DNA of 64,000 nt from Marinithermus hydrothermalis DSM 14884. GTDB taxonomy: Bacteria; Deinococcota; Deinococci; Deinococcales; Marinithermaceae. Of the stretch, positions 57,789-64,000 are shown one piece after another. The notes under the pieces were generated by a model. That model saw only the letters and a list, made by a program, of their open reading frames with translations. It was not told the DNA's origin and made no database searches. The translations under genes and the position numbers were made by a program. Location of the stretch: positions 1,422,001-1,486,000 of the forward strand of contig NC_015387.1 in NCBI RefSeq assembly GCF_000195335.1. The letters run 5' to 3'. Position 1 is the stretch's first letter; every line of letters starts with the position of its first letter.

Positions 57789-60485
57789 ATGACCGGGCTC
57801 CGCCCTAAGCCCAGCATCCGGTACCTGGTACGCCCTCGTTTGCTCCGCCGGCTCCCCGACGATCCCGGCTACGTGGTGTGGCTCCAGGCTCCGTACGGTT
57901 ACGGCAAGAGCGTCCTCGCCAGCCAATGGGCTGATCGCCTCGAGGCCGAGGCCTGGCGGGTCATCTGGATCGCTCTCGCCAGACGCAAGCTCCGCCCCGC
58001 CCTCGCTCAGGCCCTGGCGCTGCCCCCCAACACCCCCTGGGATGTCCTCACAGAAGCGCTCTGGCACGCACCAACCCTGGTCGTGCTCGAGGACCTCCAC
58101 AAGAACGCACCGGTAGGCCCCCTGCTGCGCACCCTCGGGGGGCTGCTTCTGCTCGCGAGCCGTCAGGAGCTGACCCATCCCGAGCTTCCCCGCCTCGACA
58201 GCACAGGGCGGCTGGTCCACCTCAAGGCCGCGGACCTCGCCTTCACGCTGGAGGAAGCCGAAGCGCTCTTCCCAACCCCCCAAGCAGCCCACGCTGCCTG
58301 GCGGCAGTGCCGGGGTTGGCCCCTGCCCCTGCACCTGGCCGCCCTGCACGGCCGCATCCCGGAGCGGGAGGCGTTGTTGGAGGGCGCCCGGCAAAGCCTG
58401 TCCCCAGAGGCCTGGGCAGAGGGTTTGCTGCTCGCTGCTGTGCCGTACCTGCCCCACGGGGCGGCCACTCCCGCCACCCGCGCTTTGGTCGAGGCCGGAT
58501 TCGCGCAGGAACTCATGGGAGGGTATCGGCTCCACCCGCTCATCGCCACAACCCTACGCAAGGTGTACCCCAAAGCGGTGCGGCAAGCGGTGCGCGCGGC
58601 CGTCCGGCGGCTGCCGCCCCTGACGCACGGAGAGGCCCTGGCCGGCGCCGGGATGCTCGAGGAGCTCGCCGCGTTTCTAGAGGAGGATTACGCTCCTGCC
58701 GGGCACGAGCCGGAGGCCGTGCTGCGTTGGGATGCCCTGGCCCCAGGTCCAAGGGGGCCGACGCGCCTGTTGGGCCTGGGTTGGGCGCTTTCCGCTACGG
58801 GAGCCAACGCACGCGCGGTGCAAGCGCTTCTTCAGGCCGCCCGCCACCCTAGCGCCACCGCCGACCAGATCGTGACCGCCCTGGGGTGGGCAATTACCTG
58901 TCTTCCCCCCACCCCATCTCCCGAGGCTCACGCCTTCATCGCGGAGGGCGAGCGGTGGGTGGAGCAGGCGAGCCCCGAACGCGCCGCGGCCTTCTTCACC
59001 AACGTCGGCGAGTACTACCTCGCGGCCGCGGAACCCGCACGGGCAGAGGCCTTCCTCCAGCAAGCTGCCCAACGCATGCCCCCAGGCCATTACAACCGGG
59101 CGGTGCTCCAAAACACCCTCGCCGAAGCTCAGTGGGAGCGCTGGGGGGACCTGGAGGGGTACATCGCGCGCGTAGAGGACTCCTTGACCGTGATGCAGGC
59201 CCACGTGCCCTATAACCTCCCGGCCAACCACCGGAACCTCGGCGTGTTCAAGGCGCTGCTCGGTCAAAGGACCGAAGCCCTTCAACACTTTGACGAAGCC
59301 GTGCGCTGGGCGAAACAGAACCGGATCCTCGCCCTCGTCGCTCAAGCCGAAAAGGCCGCCCTCCTAGAGGCCCTCGAGCCGCTACCCGAACTCGCGGCGC
59401 GGTGCACGGCCTGGCGACACCCCTGGGCCCAGGACCGAACGCACGCCCTATGGGCCCAGGTTCTCCGGAAGGCCAAGGATCCCGAGGCCGCGCTTAGGGT
59501 CCTCGAAGGCCAGGACGGCCCTTTCGCTCAAGCGGAGCGAGCCCTAGTCCTCCTAGACTTAAACCAACCTGACGCGGCCCTGGCGTGCGCCGACCGGAGC
59601 CTGGCGGGGTGCCGGACCCGCGAGCAACGCCTCGCCGCCCAAGCAGCCCGCTATCGCGTCACCCGCGCCCCTCAGGACCTCCAAGACCTGCTCGAGCTCA
59701 CCCTCGCGCGGGAACGCGTACTGCCCGGCCTGGTGCCCCTCGAGTCCCTCCCTCAGGACCGCCCCACGCTTGCGCGGGCCTACCCCCTGGAGGCGGTGCT
59801 CCGCTCGGGGTGGAAGGACGCGGTGCGCCTCCGGCACGCGGAGATCCCCCCGCTCGAGCTGGAGGTCCTGGGCGGGGTACGCGCCCGCACGCTCGGCGCT
59901 TCCCTCCCCCTTACTACTCGCCAGCGGGAGATCCTCACGCTGCTCACCCTCCGGCAGAGCCGTGAAGCGATCGGGGCAGCCCTGTGGCCGGAGGCCGATG
60001 CGGAAAAGGTGCGCAACAACCTGCACGTGCAGCTGAACCTGCTGCGCAAGACGCTCGAGCCCTGGGGCGTCCCAACCTTCCTCACACCCGAGGGGCTCGC
60101 TCGCACGCGCTGCGACCTTTGGGATCTCGAACGTGCCCTCGAGGCCAGGGACGCCGAGGCGGTGCTCGGCCTGTACCGCGGTCCGTTGGCCCCCGAGGTG
60201 GACCTGCCTCTGGTCAACGAAGCTCGAGCCCACCTCGTAGAGCAGGTGAACGCGGCGCTCTTCGCCGCATCCAGCGCGGCCCCTCCCCTAAGGGCGGAGG
60301 CCATGCTCCTTCGGGTCCTCGAGCTTGATCCGCTTCACGAGGAAGCGTTAAAGCGCCTGCTCTGGCTCCTCGTACGGCGGGGGCGGAAACGGGAGGCCTG
60401 GCGACGCTACCGGGCCTTCGCCGAGCGGCTGTGGACGGAGCTGGGGGTGGAGCCCTCACCCGAAACGCGGAACCTCTTGGCCTAA
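57789..60485 (+). CDS. large MalT-like ATPase/BTAD transcriptional regulator
   Basis: An 898-aa signal-integrating regulator. The N-terminal STAND-type ATPase has Walker A QAPYGYGKSVLA (Lys40) and Walker B TLVVLEDLH, with a MalT-like helical continuation. The middle (about residues 330-640) is alpha-helical and TPR-like, for example EPARAEAFLQQAAQRMP and ALQHFDEAVRWAKQ. The C-terminus has an OmpR-like winged helix (LTTRQREILTLLTLRQSREA, IGAALWPEADAEKVRNNLHV) and a bacterial transcriptional activation domain (about 775-898). This C-terminal pair is the DNA-binding unit of SARP activators, here placed last. The inducer is unknown. The next gene carries a SARP-like site. Confidence 0.88.
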   Translation: MTGLRPKPSIRYLVRPRLLRRLPDDPGYVVWLQAPYGYGKSVLASQWADRLEAEAWRVIWIALARRKLRPALAQALALPPNTPWDVLTEALWHAPTLVVLEDLHKNAPVGPLLRTLGGLLLLASRQELTHPELPRLDSTGRLVHLKAADLAFTLEEAEALFPTPQAAHAAWRQCRGWPLPLHLAALHGRIPEREALLEGARQSLSPEAWAEGLLLAAVPYLPHGAATPATRALVEAGFAQELMGGYRLHPLIATTLRKVYPKAVRQAVRAAVRRLPPLTHGEALAGAGMLEELAAFLEEDYAPAGHEPEAVLRWDALAPGPRGPTRLLGLGWALSATGANARAVQALLQAARHPSATADQIVTALGWAITCLPPTPSPEAHAFIAEGERWVEQASPERAAAFFTNVGEYYLAAAEPARAEAFLQQAAQRMPPGHYNRAVLQNTLAEAQWERWGDLEGYIARVEDSLTVMQAHVPYNLPANHRNLGVFKALLGQRTEALQHFDEAVRWAKQNRILALVAQAEKAALLEALEPLPELAARCTAWRHPWAQDRTHALWAQVLRKAKDPEAALRVLEGQDGPFAQAERALVLLDLNQPDAALACADRSLAGCRTREQRLAAQAARYRVTRAPQDLQDLLELTLARERVLPGLVPLESLPQDRPTLARAYPLEAVLRSGWKDAVRLRHAEIPPLELEVLGGVRARTLGASLPLTTRQREILTLLTLRQSREAIGAALWPEADAEKVRNNLHVQLNLLRKTLEPWGVPTFLTPEGLARTRCDLWDLERALEARDAEAVLGLYRGPLAPEVDLPLVNEARAHLVEQVNAALFAASSAAPPLRAEAMLLRVLELDPLHEEALKRLLWLLVRRGRKREAWRRYRAFAERLWTELGVEPSPETRNLLA

Positions 60486-60494
60486 ACCCCCGGA

Positions 60495-60512
60495 TTTAAG
60501 CACGGTTTAAGC
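60495..60512 (+). promoter_or_regulatory. SARP-type heptamer direct repeat
   Basis: TTTAAGC at 60495-60501, 4 nt, TTTAAGC at 60506-60512: identical heptamers with an 11-bp period, the layout bound by SARP/BTAD activators just upstream of the -10. It lies between the BTAD regulator gene and the next gene, 35 nt before its start, and is AT-rich against its surroundings. Confidence 0.6.
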
Positions 60513-60546
60513 CCCCACGCGCGAGGCTGGGGATGGGAGGTGGATC

Positions 60547-61260
60547 GTGAACCGCGCGCGTCGTCAACGCCTGGTTCGAGTCGCGCTCTTCGTGGGCGCG
60601 TTGAGCAGCGCAGGGCTTGGTCTTGGGGTGGCCCAAGGAACCGGCTCGGGGTGTGGTCGGTTTGAGCAGCTCGTCGCCTGGTTCTTCAGCCGTTCCCCCG
60701 CCGACCTCGCTCCGGACATCAGTACCTGGGTCTACTACAGCGATCCCTACTACCTACCCTACAGCTTCTGGCACCCTCCGGACTGGCAAGCGCGCTCGCT
60801 GGGCAACCCGTCCGCACGCACCGTCGGGGTCGCGCTCACCGCAGCCGACAGAAGCGCGGCGATGGTCATGCTCGCCATGCCGCCCCCCTACCCCGGCATG
60901 ACCCCCCGCGACCTCGCCGCCTGGGGCCTCGAGGCCCTCATGGGGGAAAGCCGGGCGCTGGAGGTCCTCTGCGTCCTCGATACCCCACCCGGCCCACTCC
61001 AACCCGCCCAGACTCAGATCGCCCTCACCGACGGGCAGACGATCGTCCTGGTTGGAGCCACCCTATACGCTGTGGGCTCGAGCGAGGCGATCTGGTCCGA
61101 CCTCACCCTGTTCGTTGCTCCGGAAGCCACGTTCGAGCAGTACTACACAACGGTCTTTGCTCGCATCCTCTACCAGTTTTTCATGGGGGGGTCGGGCACC
61201 GAGGACGGAAAGAAGAAAAAGAAGAAGCGGAACGGGGACGGTCCCGACGACGACGAGTAG
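60547..61260 (+). CDS. exported protein with Lys-rich/Asp-rich tail
   Basis: A 237-aa protein of unknown function. A basic N-terminus and hydrophobic segment (residues 11-29) form a signal peptide ending near GVAQG. The mature part includes an aromatic patch YYSDPYYLPYSFWHPPDWQ and the blocks RSAAMVMLAMPPPYPGMTP and TFEQYYTTVFARILYQFFMGG. The last 24 residues are six lysines followed by a run ending GDGPDDDE, presumably disordered and able to bind ions, nucleic acid or a membrane. The GTG start has GGGAGG upstream. It follows the BTAD regulator and its SARP-like site, so it is the prime candidate target. Confidence 0.7.
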   Translation: MNRARRQRLVRVALFVGALSSAGLGLGVAQGTGSGCGRFEQLVAWFFSRSPADLAPDISTWVYYSDPYYLPYSFWHPPDWQARSLGNPSARTVGVALTAADRSAAMVMLAMPPPYPGMTPRDLAAWGLEALMGESRALEVLCVLDTPPGPLQPAQTQIALTDGQTIVLVGATLYAVGSSEAIWSDLTLFVAPEATFEQYYTTVFARILYQFFMGGSGTEDGKKKKKKRNGDGPDDDE

Positions 61261-61328
61261 GGACCACCCCCCCACCCCTGTACTCCCGCAACCAAACGCG
61301 TACCCACACCTACGCTAGACTGAGGTTA

Positions 61329-62291
61329 ATGAAAGGCTTGGCGCTGGCACTCGGCGGAGGCGGGGTCCGAGGATTCGCCCACCTCGGCGCCCTACGAGTG
61401 CTGCGGGAACACAACCTCCCCGTCAAAGCCCTGGCGGGGAGTTCCGCGGGCGCGCTGGCCGCGGCCGCGTTTGCTTTCGGTTTGCCCTTAGAACCCGACC
61501 CGTACCTCGAGCACATCGCCGACCCTCGCGCTGGTCGTTTATTCCAGGACGAAGGAAACATCTTTCGCCGCCTTGCCCGGCTGCAGTCGCAGCTGTTCAA
61601 AGCCTTGCGCAACCCCTCGCTGGCCAGCAACGAGCGGCTGCGGGAGGGGCTCGAGGCCCTCTTCGGCGACCGCCGCCTCGAGGAAAGCCCGATCCCCTTG
61701 GGCATCGTGGCGGCGGACCTGTACCGCGGCGAGATGGTGGTGCTGCGGGAGGGGCCGGTGGTGGAAGCCTTGCTGGCCTCGAGTGCCGTCCCGGGCATCT
61801 TCCCGCCGGTCCCGTGGGGGCCGTACCTGCTCGTGGATGGGGACGTTGCGGAGAAGGTTCCGGTCACGGCCGCCCGCGCCTTGGCCGGGGGGCCGGTCGT
61901 GGCGGTGGACGTCTCCAACCCAGCCCCGGCCGCCCCGCCGCGTACTACGTTCGATGTGCTGCTTTTGGCCGGGCAGGCCGCGCGCGAGCGTCTGAAACGG
62001 CTCGCGATGCAGCAGGCCGACCTCGTGCTCCCCCTGTGTCCGGAGACTCCGGTGGAAACCTTTGATTACGAGAAGGCCCGCGCCGTGTACCAGCTCGGCA
62101 TCGAGCGAACCACCCTGTACCTGCCGGCCCTCGAGCAGCTCCTTGCTCCCCGGTTCGTTCGCTGGTTACGCCAGCTTGGGCGCTTCCCGAAGGCCGTACG
62201 CGAACACCCCGCTCCCGAGCAGGACGAAACCCACAGGCCAGAGGTCGAACCCGAGGTACTCGAGCAGAACCGCGAAGAGCAGAAACGCTGA
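61329..62291 (+). CDS. patatin-like phospholipase
   Basis: A 320-aa serine hydrolase of the bacterial patatin/RssA group. The oxyanion loop is GGGGVRGFAHLG, the nucleophile Ser39 is in GSSAG, and the catalytic Asp is in LLVDGDVAEKVP (near residue 171), giving the Ser-Asp dyad. No signal peptide, so probably a cytoplasmic or membrane-associated lipid hydrolase. A TAGACT box lies 7 nt before the ATG. The charged C-terminal tail after about residue 278 is antisense to the end of a gene on the other strand. Confidence 0.92.
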   Translation: MKGLALALGGGGVRGFAHLGALRVLREHNLPVKALAGSSAGALAAAAFAFGLPLEPDPYLEHIADPRAGRLFQDEGNIFRRLARLQSQLFKALRNPSLASNERLREGLEALFGDRRLEESPIPLGIVAADLYRGEMVVLREGPVVEALLASSAVPGIFPPVPWGPYLLVDGDVAEKVPVTAARALAGGPVVAVDVSNPAPAAPPRTTFDVLLLAGQAARERLKRLAMQQADLVLPLCPETPVETFDYEKARAVYQLGIERTTLYLPALEQLLAPRFVRWLRQLGRFPKAVREHPAPEQDETHRPEVEPEVLEQNREEQKR

Positions 62292-62588
62292 GGGAGCGGA
62301 GGCGAGGAGCATCACCGCGACCCACCGCCCCTCGGGGCCGGGGGTCTGGCGGCGGGCTCGTCGGGCAAGCCACCGCATCCCGAGGGCCTCGAGGCCAGCC
62401 AGGGCGAGGAGGCCCCCCGCCACCCATCCGGGCAGGGGGGCCTGGACCTTCGGTAGCGGAAGAACCCAAAGCAGCACGGCAACCGTGGACTGTAAGCCTA
62501 CCGTGGCTAGGTAGAGCGCGCGCAGGCCGCGGCGCACCTCGTCGGGGGAGGCGTCCGGATCAGCGGCGCGCAGGATGGCGCGTAGCAT
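62166..62588 (-). CDS. 140-aa membrane protein
   Basis: A protein with four hydrophobic segments (about residues 28-43, 54-71, 88-110 and 114-133) and an N-terminal acidic/basic region DPDASPDEVRRGLRALY. It starts 5 nt after glnQ on the same strand, so it looks like the last gene of the amino-acid transporter operon. Its last 42 codons overlap, antisense, the end of the patatin gene (126 bp). The hydrophobic pattern and operon spacing favour a real gene. Family not recognised. Confidence 0.65.
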   Translation of the reverse strand: MLRAILRAADPDASPDEVRRGLRALYLATVGLQSTVAVLLWVLPLPKVQAPLPGWVAGGLLALAGLEALGMRWLARRARRQTPGPEGRWVAVMLLASAPSAFLLFAVLLEYLGFDLWPVGFVLLGSGVFAYGLREAPKLA

Positions 62589-62593
62589 CGCGG

Positions 62594-63331
62594 TTAGTGG
62601 TGCAGCACCCGCGCGAGGAAGGCGCGCGTGCGCTCGTGCTGCGGGTTGGCGAAGAGGGTGTCGGGCTTGCCTTCCTCCACGATCTGGCCCTGGTCCATGA
62701 AGATCACGCGGTCCGCCACCTCGCGCGCGAACCCCATCTCGTGCGTCACTACGATCATGGTCATGCCGCTTTTAGCCAGCTCGCGCATCACGTCGAGCAC
62801 CTCCCCCACCATCTCCGGGTCGAGGGCTGAGGTGGGCTCATCAAAAAGCATGATCTTGGGCTGCATCGCAAGGGCCCGGGCGATCGCCACACGCTGCTGC
62901 TGCCCTCCGGAGAGCTGCGCCGGGTATTTTTCCGCCTGGTCCGCGATCCCCACGCGCTCCAAGAGCTGCATCGCCACCTCCACAGCCTTTTCTCGAGGCC
63001 ATTTGCGGACCTTGATCGGAGCGAGGGTGACGTTGTCCAGGACCTTCATGTGGGGGAAGAGGTTGAACTGCTGGAAGACCATCCCCACCTCGCGGCGGAT
63101 CGCCTCGATGTTGCGCACGTCGTGGCTCAGCTCGATTCCGTCCACCACGATGCGCCCCTCCTGGAAGTCCTCCAGTCGGTTGATGCACCGGATCAGCGTG
63201 GATTTACCGGAGCCAGAGGGGCCGATCACCACCACGACCTCGCCGCGCGCCACCTCCAGGTTGATGCCGCGCAGCACGTGGAGTTTGCCGAAGTACTTGT
63301 GCAGGTTCTCGATTTGGATGATGGGTTCCAT
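62594..63331 (-). CDS. glnQ: polar amino-acid ABC transporter ATP-binding protein
   Basis: A 245-aa ATPase of the GlnQ/HisP family. It has Walker [15 protein letters not shown], the Q-loop [14 protein letters not shown], signature [15 protein letters not shown], Walker [21 protein letters not shown] and switch His in [26 protein letters not shown] is typical of the polar amino-acid branch. It energises uptake through the adjacent permease, whose stop lies 12 nt upstream; GGAGG precedes the ATG. The exact amino acid is unknown since the binding protein is outside the window. Confidence 0.94.
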   Translation of the reverse strand: MEPIIQIENLHKYFGKLHVLRGINLEVARGEVVVVIGPSGSGKSTLIRCINRLEDFQEGRIVVDGIELSHDVRNIEAIRREVGMVFQQFNLFPHMKVLDNVTLAPIKVRKWPREKAVEVAMQLLERVGIADQAEKYPAQLSGGQQQRVAIARALAMQPKIMLFDEPTSALDPEMVGEVLDVMRELAKSGMTMIVVTHEMGFAREVADRVIFMDQGQIVEEGKPDTLFANPQHERTRAFLARVLHH

Positions 63332-63343
63332 CTTTCCTCCAGT

Positions 63344-64000
63344 CTATCGGGTACCCAGCCCCATGGCCCGCTCGAGCTGGCGGGAGGCGTAGGACATGAG
63401 CCCGGCCCCGATGAAGTACACCACCAGGAGAAAGAGGTACACCTCGCGCTCGAGGCCCAGGTAGTTGGGGTTTGCGAGGACCGATTGCGCGATGCCCAAA
63501 AGGTCGAGAAGGCCCACGATCGCCACGAGCGAGGTGTCCTTAAAGATCGCGATGACCTGGCCGATCAGGGCAGGGATAACGGAGCGAATCGCCTGGGGCA
63601 GGATGATGTAGTAGGCGGTCTGGAAGCCGTTGAGTCCCAGCGCCCAGGCGGCCTCGTACTGTCCTTTGGGCACGCCCTGCAACCCCCCGCGGATGTACTC
63701 GGCGAGGTACGCGGCGGCGAAGAGCGTGAACCCCGCGATGACCCGCACAAGCTGCGGTGGCCGCCAGGCTTCGGGCACGAAAAGGGGCACCATGATCCAG
63801 GCGAGGAACAAAACCGAGACCAAGGGCACGCCCCGCACCGTCTCGATGTAGAGGGTAGCGAGGATGCGGATCGCCGGAAGGCGGCTGGTGCGCCCCAGGG
63901 CGAGCAAAAGCCCTAAGGGGAAGCTCAGCACCACGGTGAGCAGCGTGATGAGCAGGGTGAGGAGCAGGCCGCCCCAGAGGTTCGTGTTCACCCCGGAGAG
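63344..64000 (-). CDS. amino-acid ABC transporter permease, 5' end cut by window edge
   Basis: At least 219 codons of a HisM/GlnP-type permease. Visible: TLYIETVRGVPLVSVLF, FTLFAAAYLAEYIRGGLQGV, the EAA loop QYEAAWALGLNGFQTAYYIILPQAIR, and helices through FLLLVVYFIGAGLMSYASRQLE. The frame stays open to the last base of the window, and a GTG at 63991 is probably internal, so the N-terminus is missing. Forms an operon with glnQ and the small membrane protein. Confidence 0.92.
   Translation of the reverse strand, partial: LSGVNTNLWGGLLLTLLITLLTVVLSFPLGLLLALGRTSRLPAIRILATLYIETVRGVPLVSVLFLAWIMVPLFVPEAWRPPQLVRVIAGFTLFAAAYLAEYIRGGLQGVPKGQYEAAWALGLNGFQTAYYIILPQAIRSVIPALIGQVIAIFKDTSLVAIVGLLDLLGIAQSVLANPNYLGLEREVYLFLLVVYFIGAGLMSYASRQLERAMGLGTR

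Overview
The window is GC-rich, densely coded chromosomal DNA. I read it as a member of the family Thermaceae (Deinococcota: the Thermus, Meiothermus, Marinithermus and Oceanithermus group). The basis is a YpdA-like reductase of the bacillithiol type, Mn-type superoxide dismutase, a stand-alone methylmalonyl-CoA mutase catalytic subunit, an LptB/DUF3084 pair, SecA and SigA of Thermaceae-like size, a 30-nt CRISPR repeat of a type I recall from Thermus, and many -10 boxes placed only 5-10 nt before start codons. The genus is not certain. The E. coli-type NADP isocitrate dehydrogenase argues mildly against Thermus itself.

Layout. 1-8.3 kb holds central metabolism and redox genes: acetate kinase (cut by the window edge), a ZIP metal transporter behind a Fur-like box, an HxlR regulator, methylmalonyl-CoA mutase, a small c-type cytochrome, a YpdA-like reductase, fumarase and superoxide dismutase. 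8.3-12.6 kb holds tRNA-Lys, then a two-component system followed by a YtkA-like lipoprotein, a membrane polyferredoxin and two small membrane proteins. 12.6-17.8 kb holds CTP synthase, an MBL-fold hydrolase with a palindromic operator, MiaB, a membrane-anchored winged-helix-like protein and an FAD oxidoreductase. 17.8-24.1 kb is the proteostasis block, transcribed leftward: trigger factor, ClpP, ClpX, Lon. 24.2-29.4 kb holds tRNA-His and tRNA-Leu, a GH57 glucan enzyme, a CPBP protease, isocitrate dehydrogenase, a NUDIX hydrolase and RNase P RNA.

29.5-43.9 kb is a complete division and cell-wall (dcw) operon: mraZ, rsmH, ftsL-like, ftsI, murF, an unknown lipoprotein, mraY, murD, ftsW, murG, murC, murB, ftsQ, ftsA, ftsZ. 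Most junctions overlap by 4 nt, so the genes are probably translationally coupled. murE and ddl are absent. A helically phased run of TGGGA-like boxes before mraZ looks like a MraZ autoregulatory site.

43.97-45.82 kb is a 28-repeat CRISPR array with no cas genes in the window. Its leader and promoter lie on the right, so it is read leftward. Also leftward, farther right, are a receiver-only response regulator, a metallophosphoesterase, SecA and TsaD. 51.4-55.2 kb holds an RsmC-like methyltransferase with an apparent internal promoter for the downstream housekeeping sigma factor gene, then an ornithine cyclodeaminase-family enzyme. 55.1-57.4 kb holds lptB and a DUF3084 coiled-coil protein. 57.4-64 kb holds a small membrane protein, a large MalT-like/BTAD regulator, an exported protein with a highly charged tail, a patatin-like lipase and a polar amino-acid ABC transporter operon cut by the right edge.

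I found no large novel gene system. The most notable signals are regulatory: a SARP-type heptamer direct repeat directly after the BTAD regulator, the MraZ box array, a promoter inside a coding region ahead of the sigma factor gene, a stem bracketing tRNA-Leu, and a polymorphic repeat/spacer junction base in the CRISPR array.
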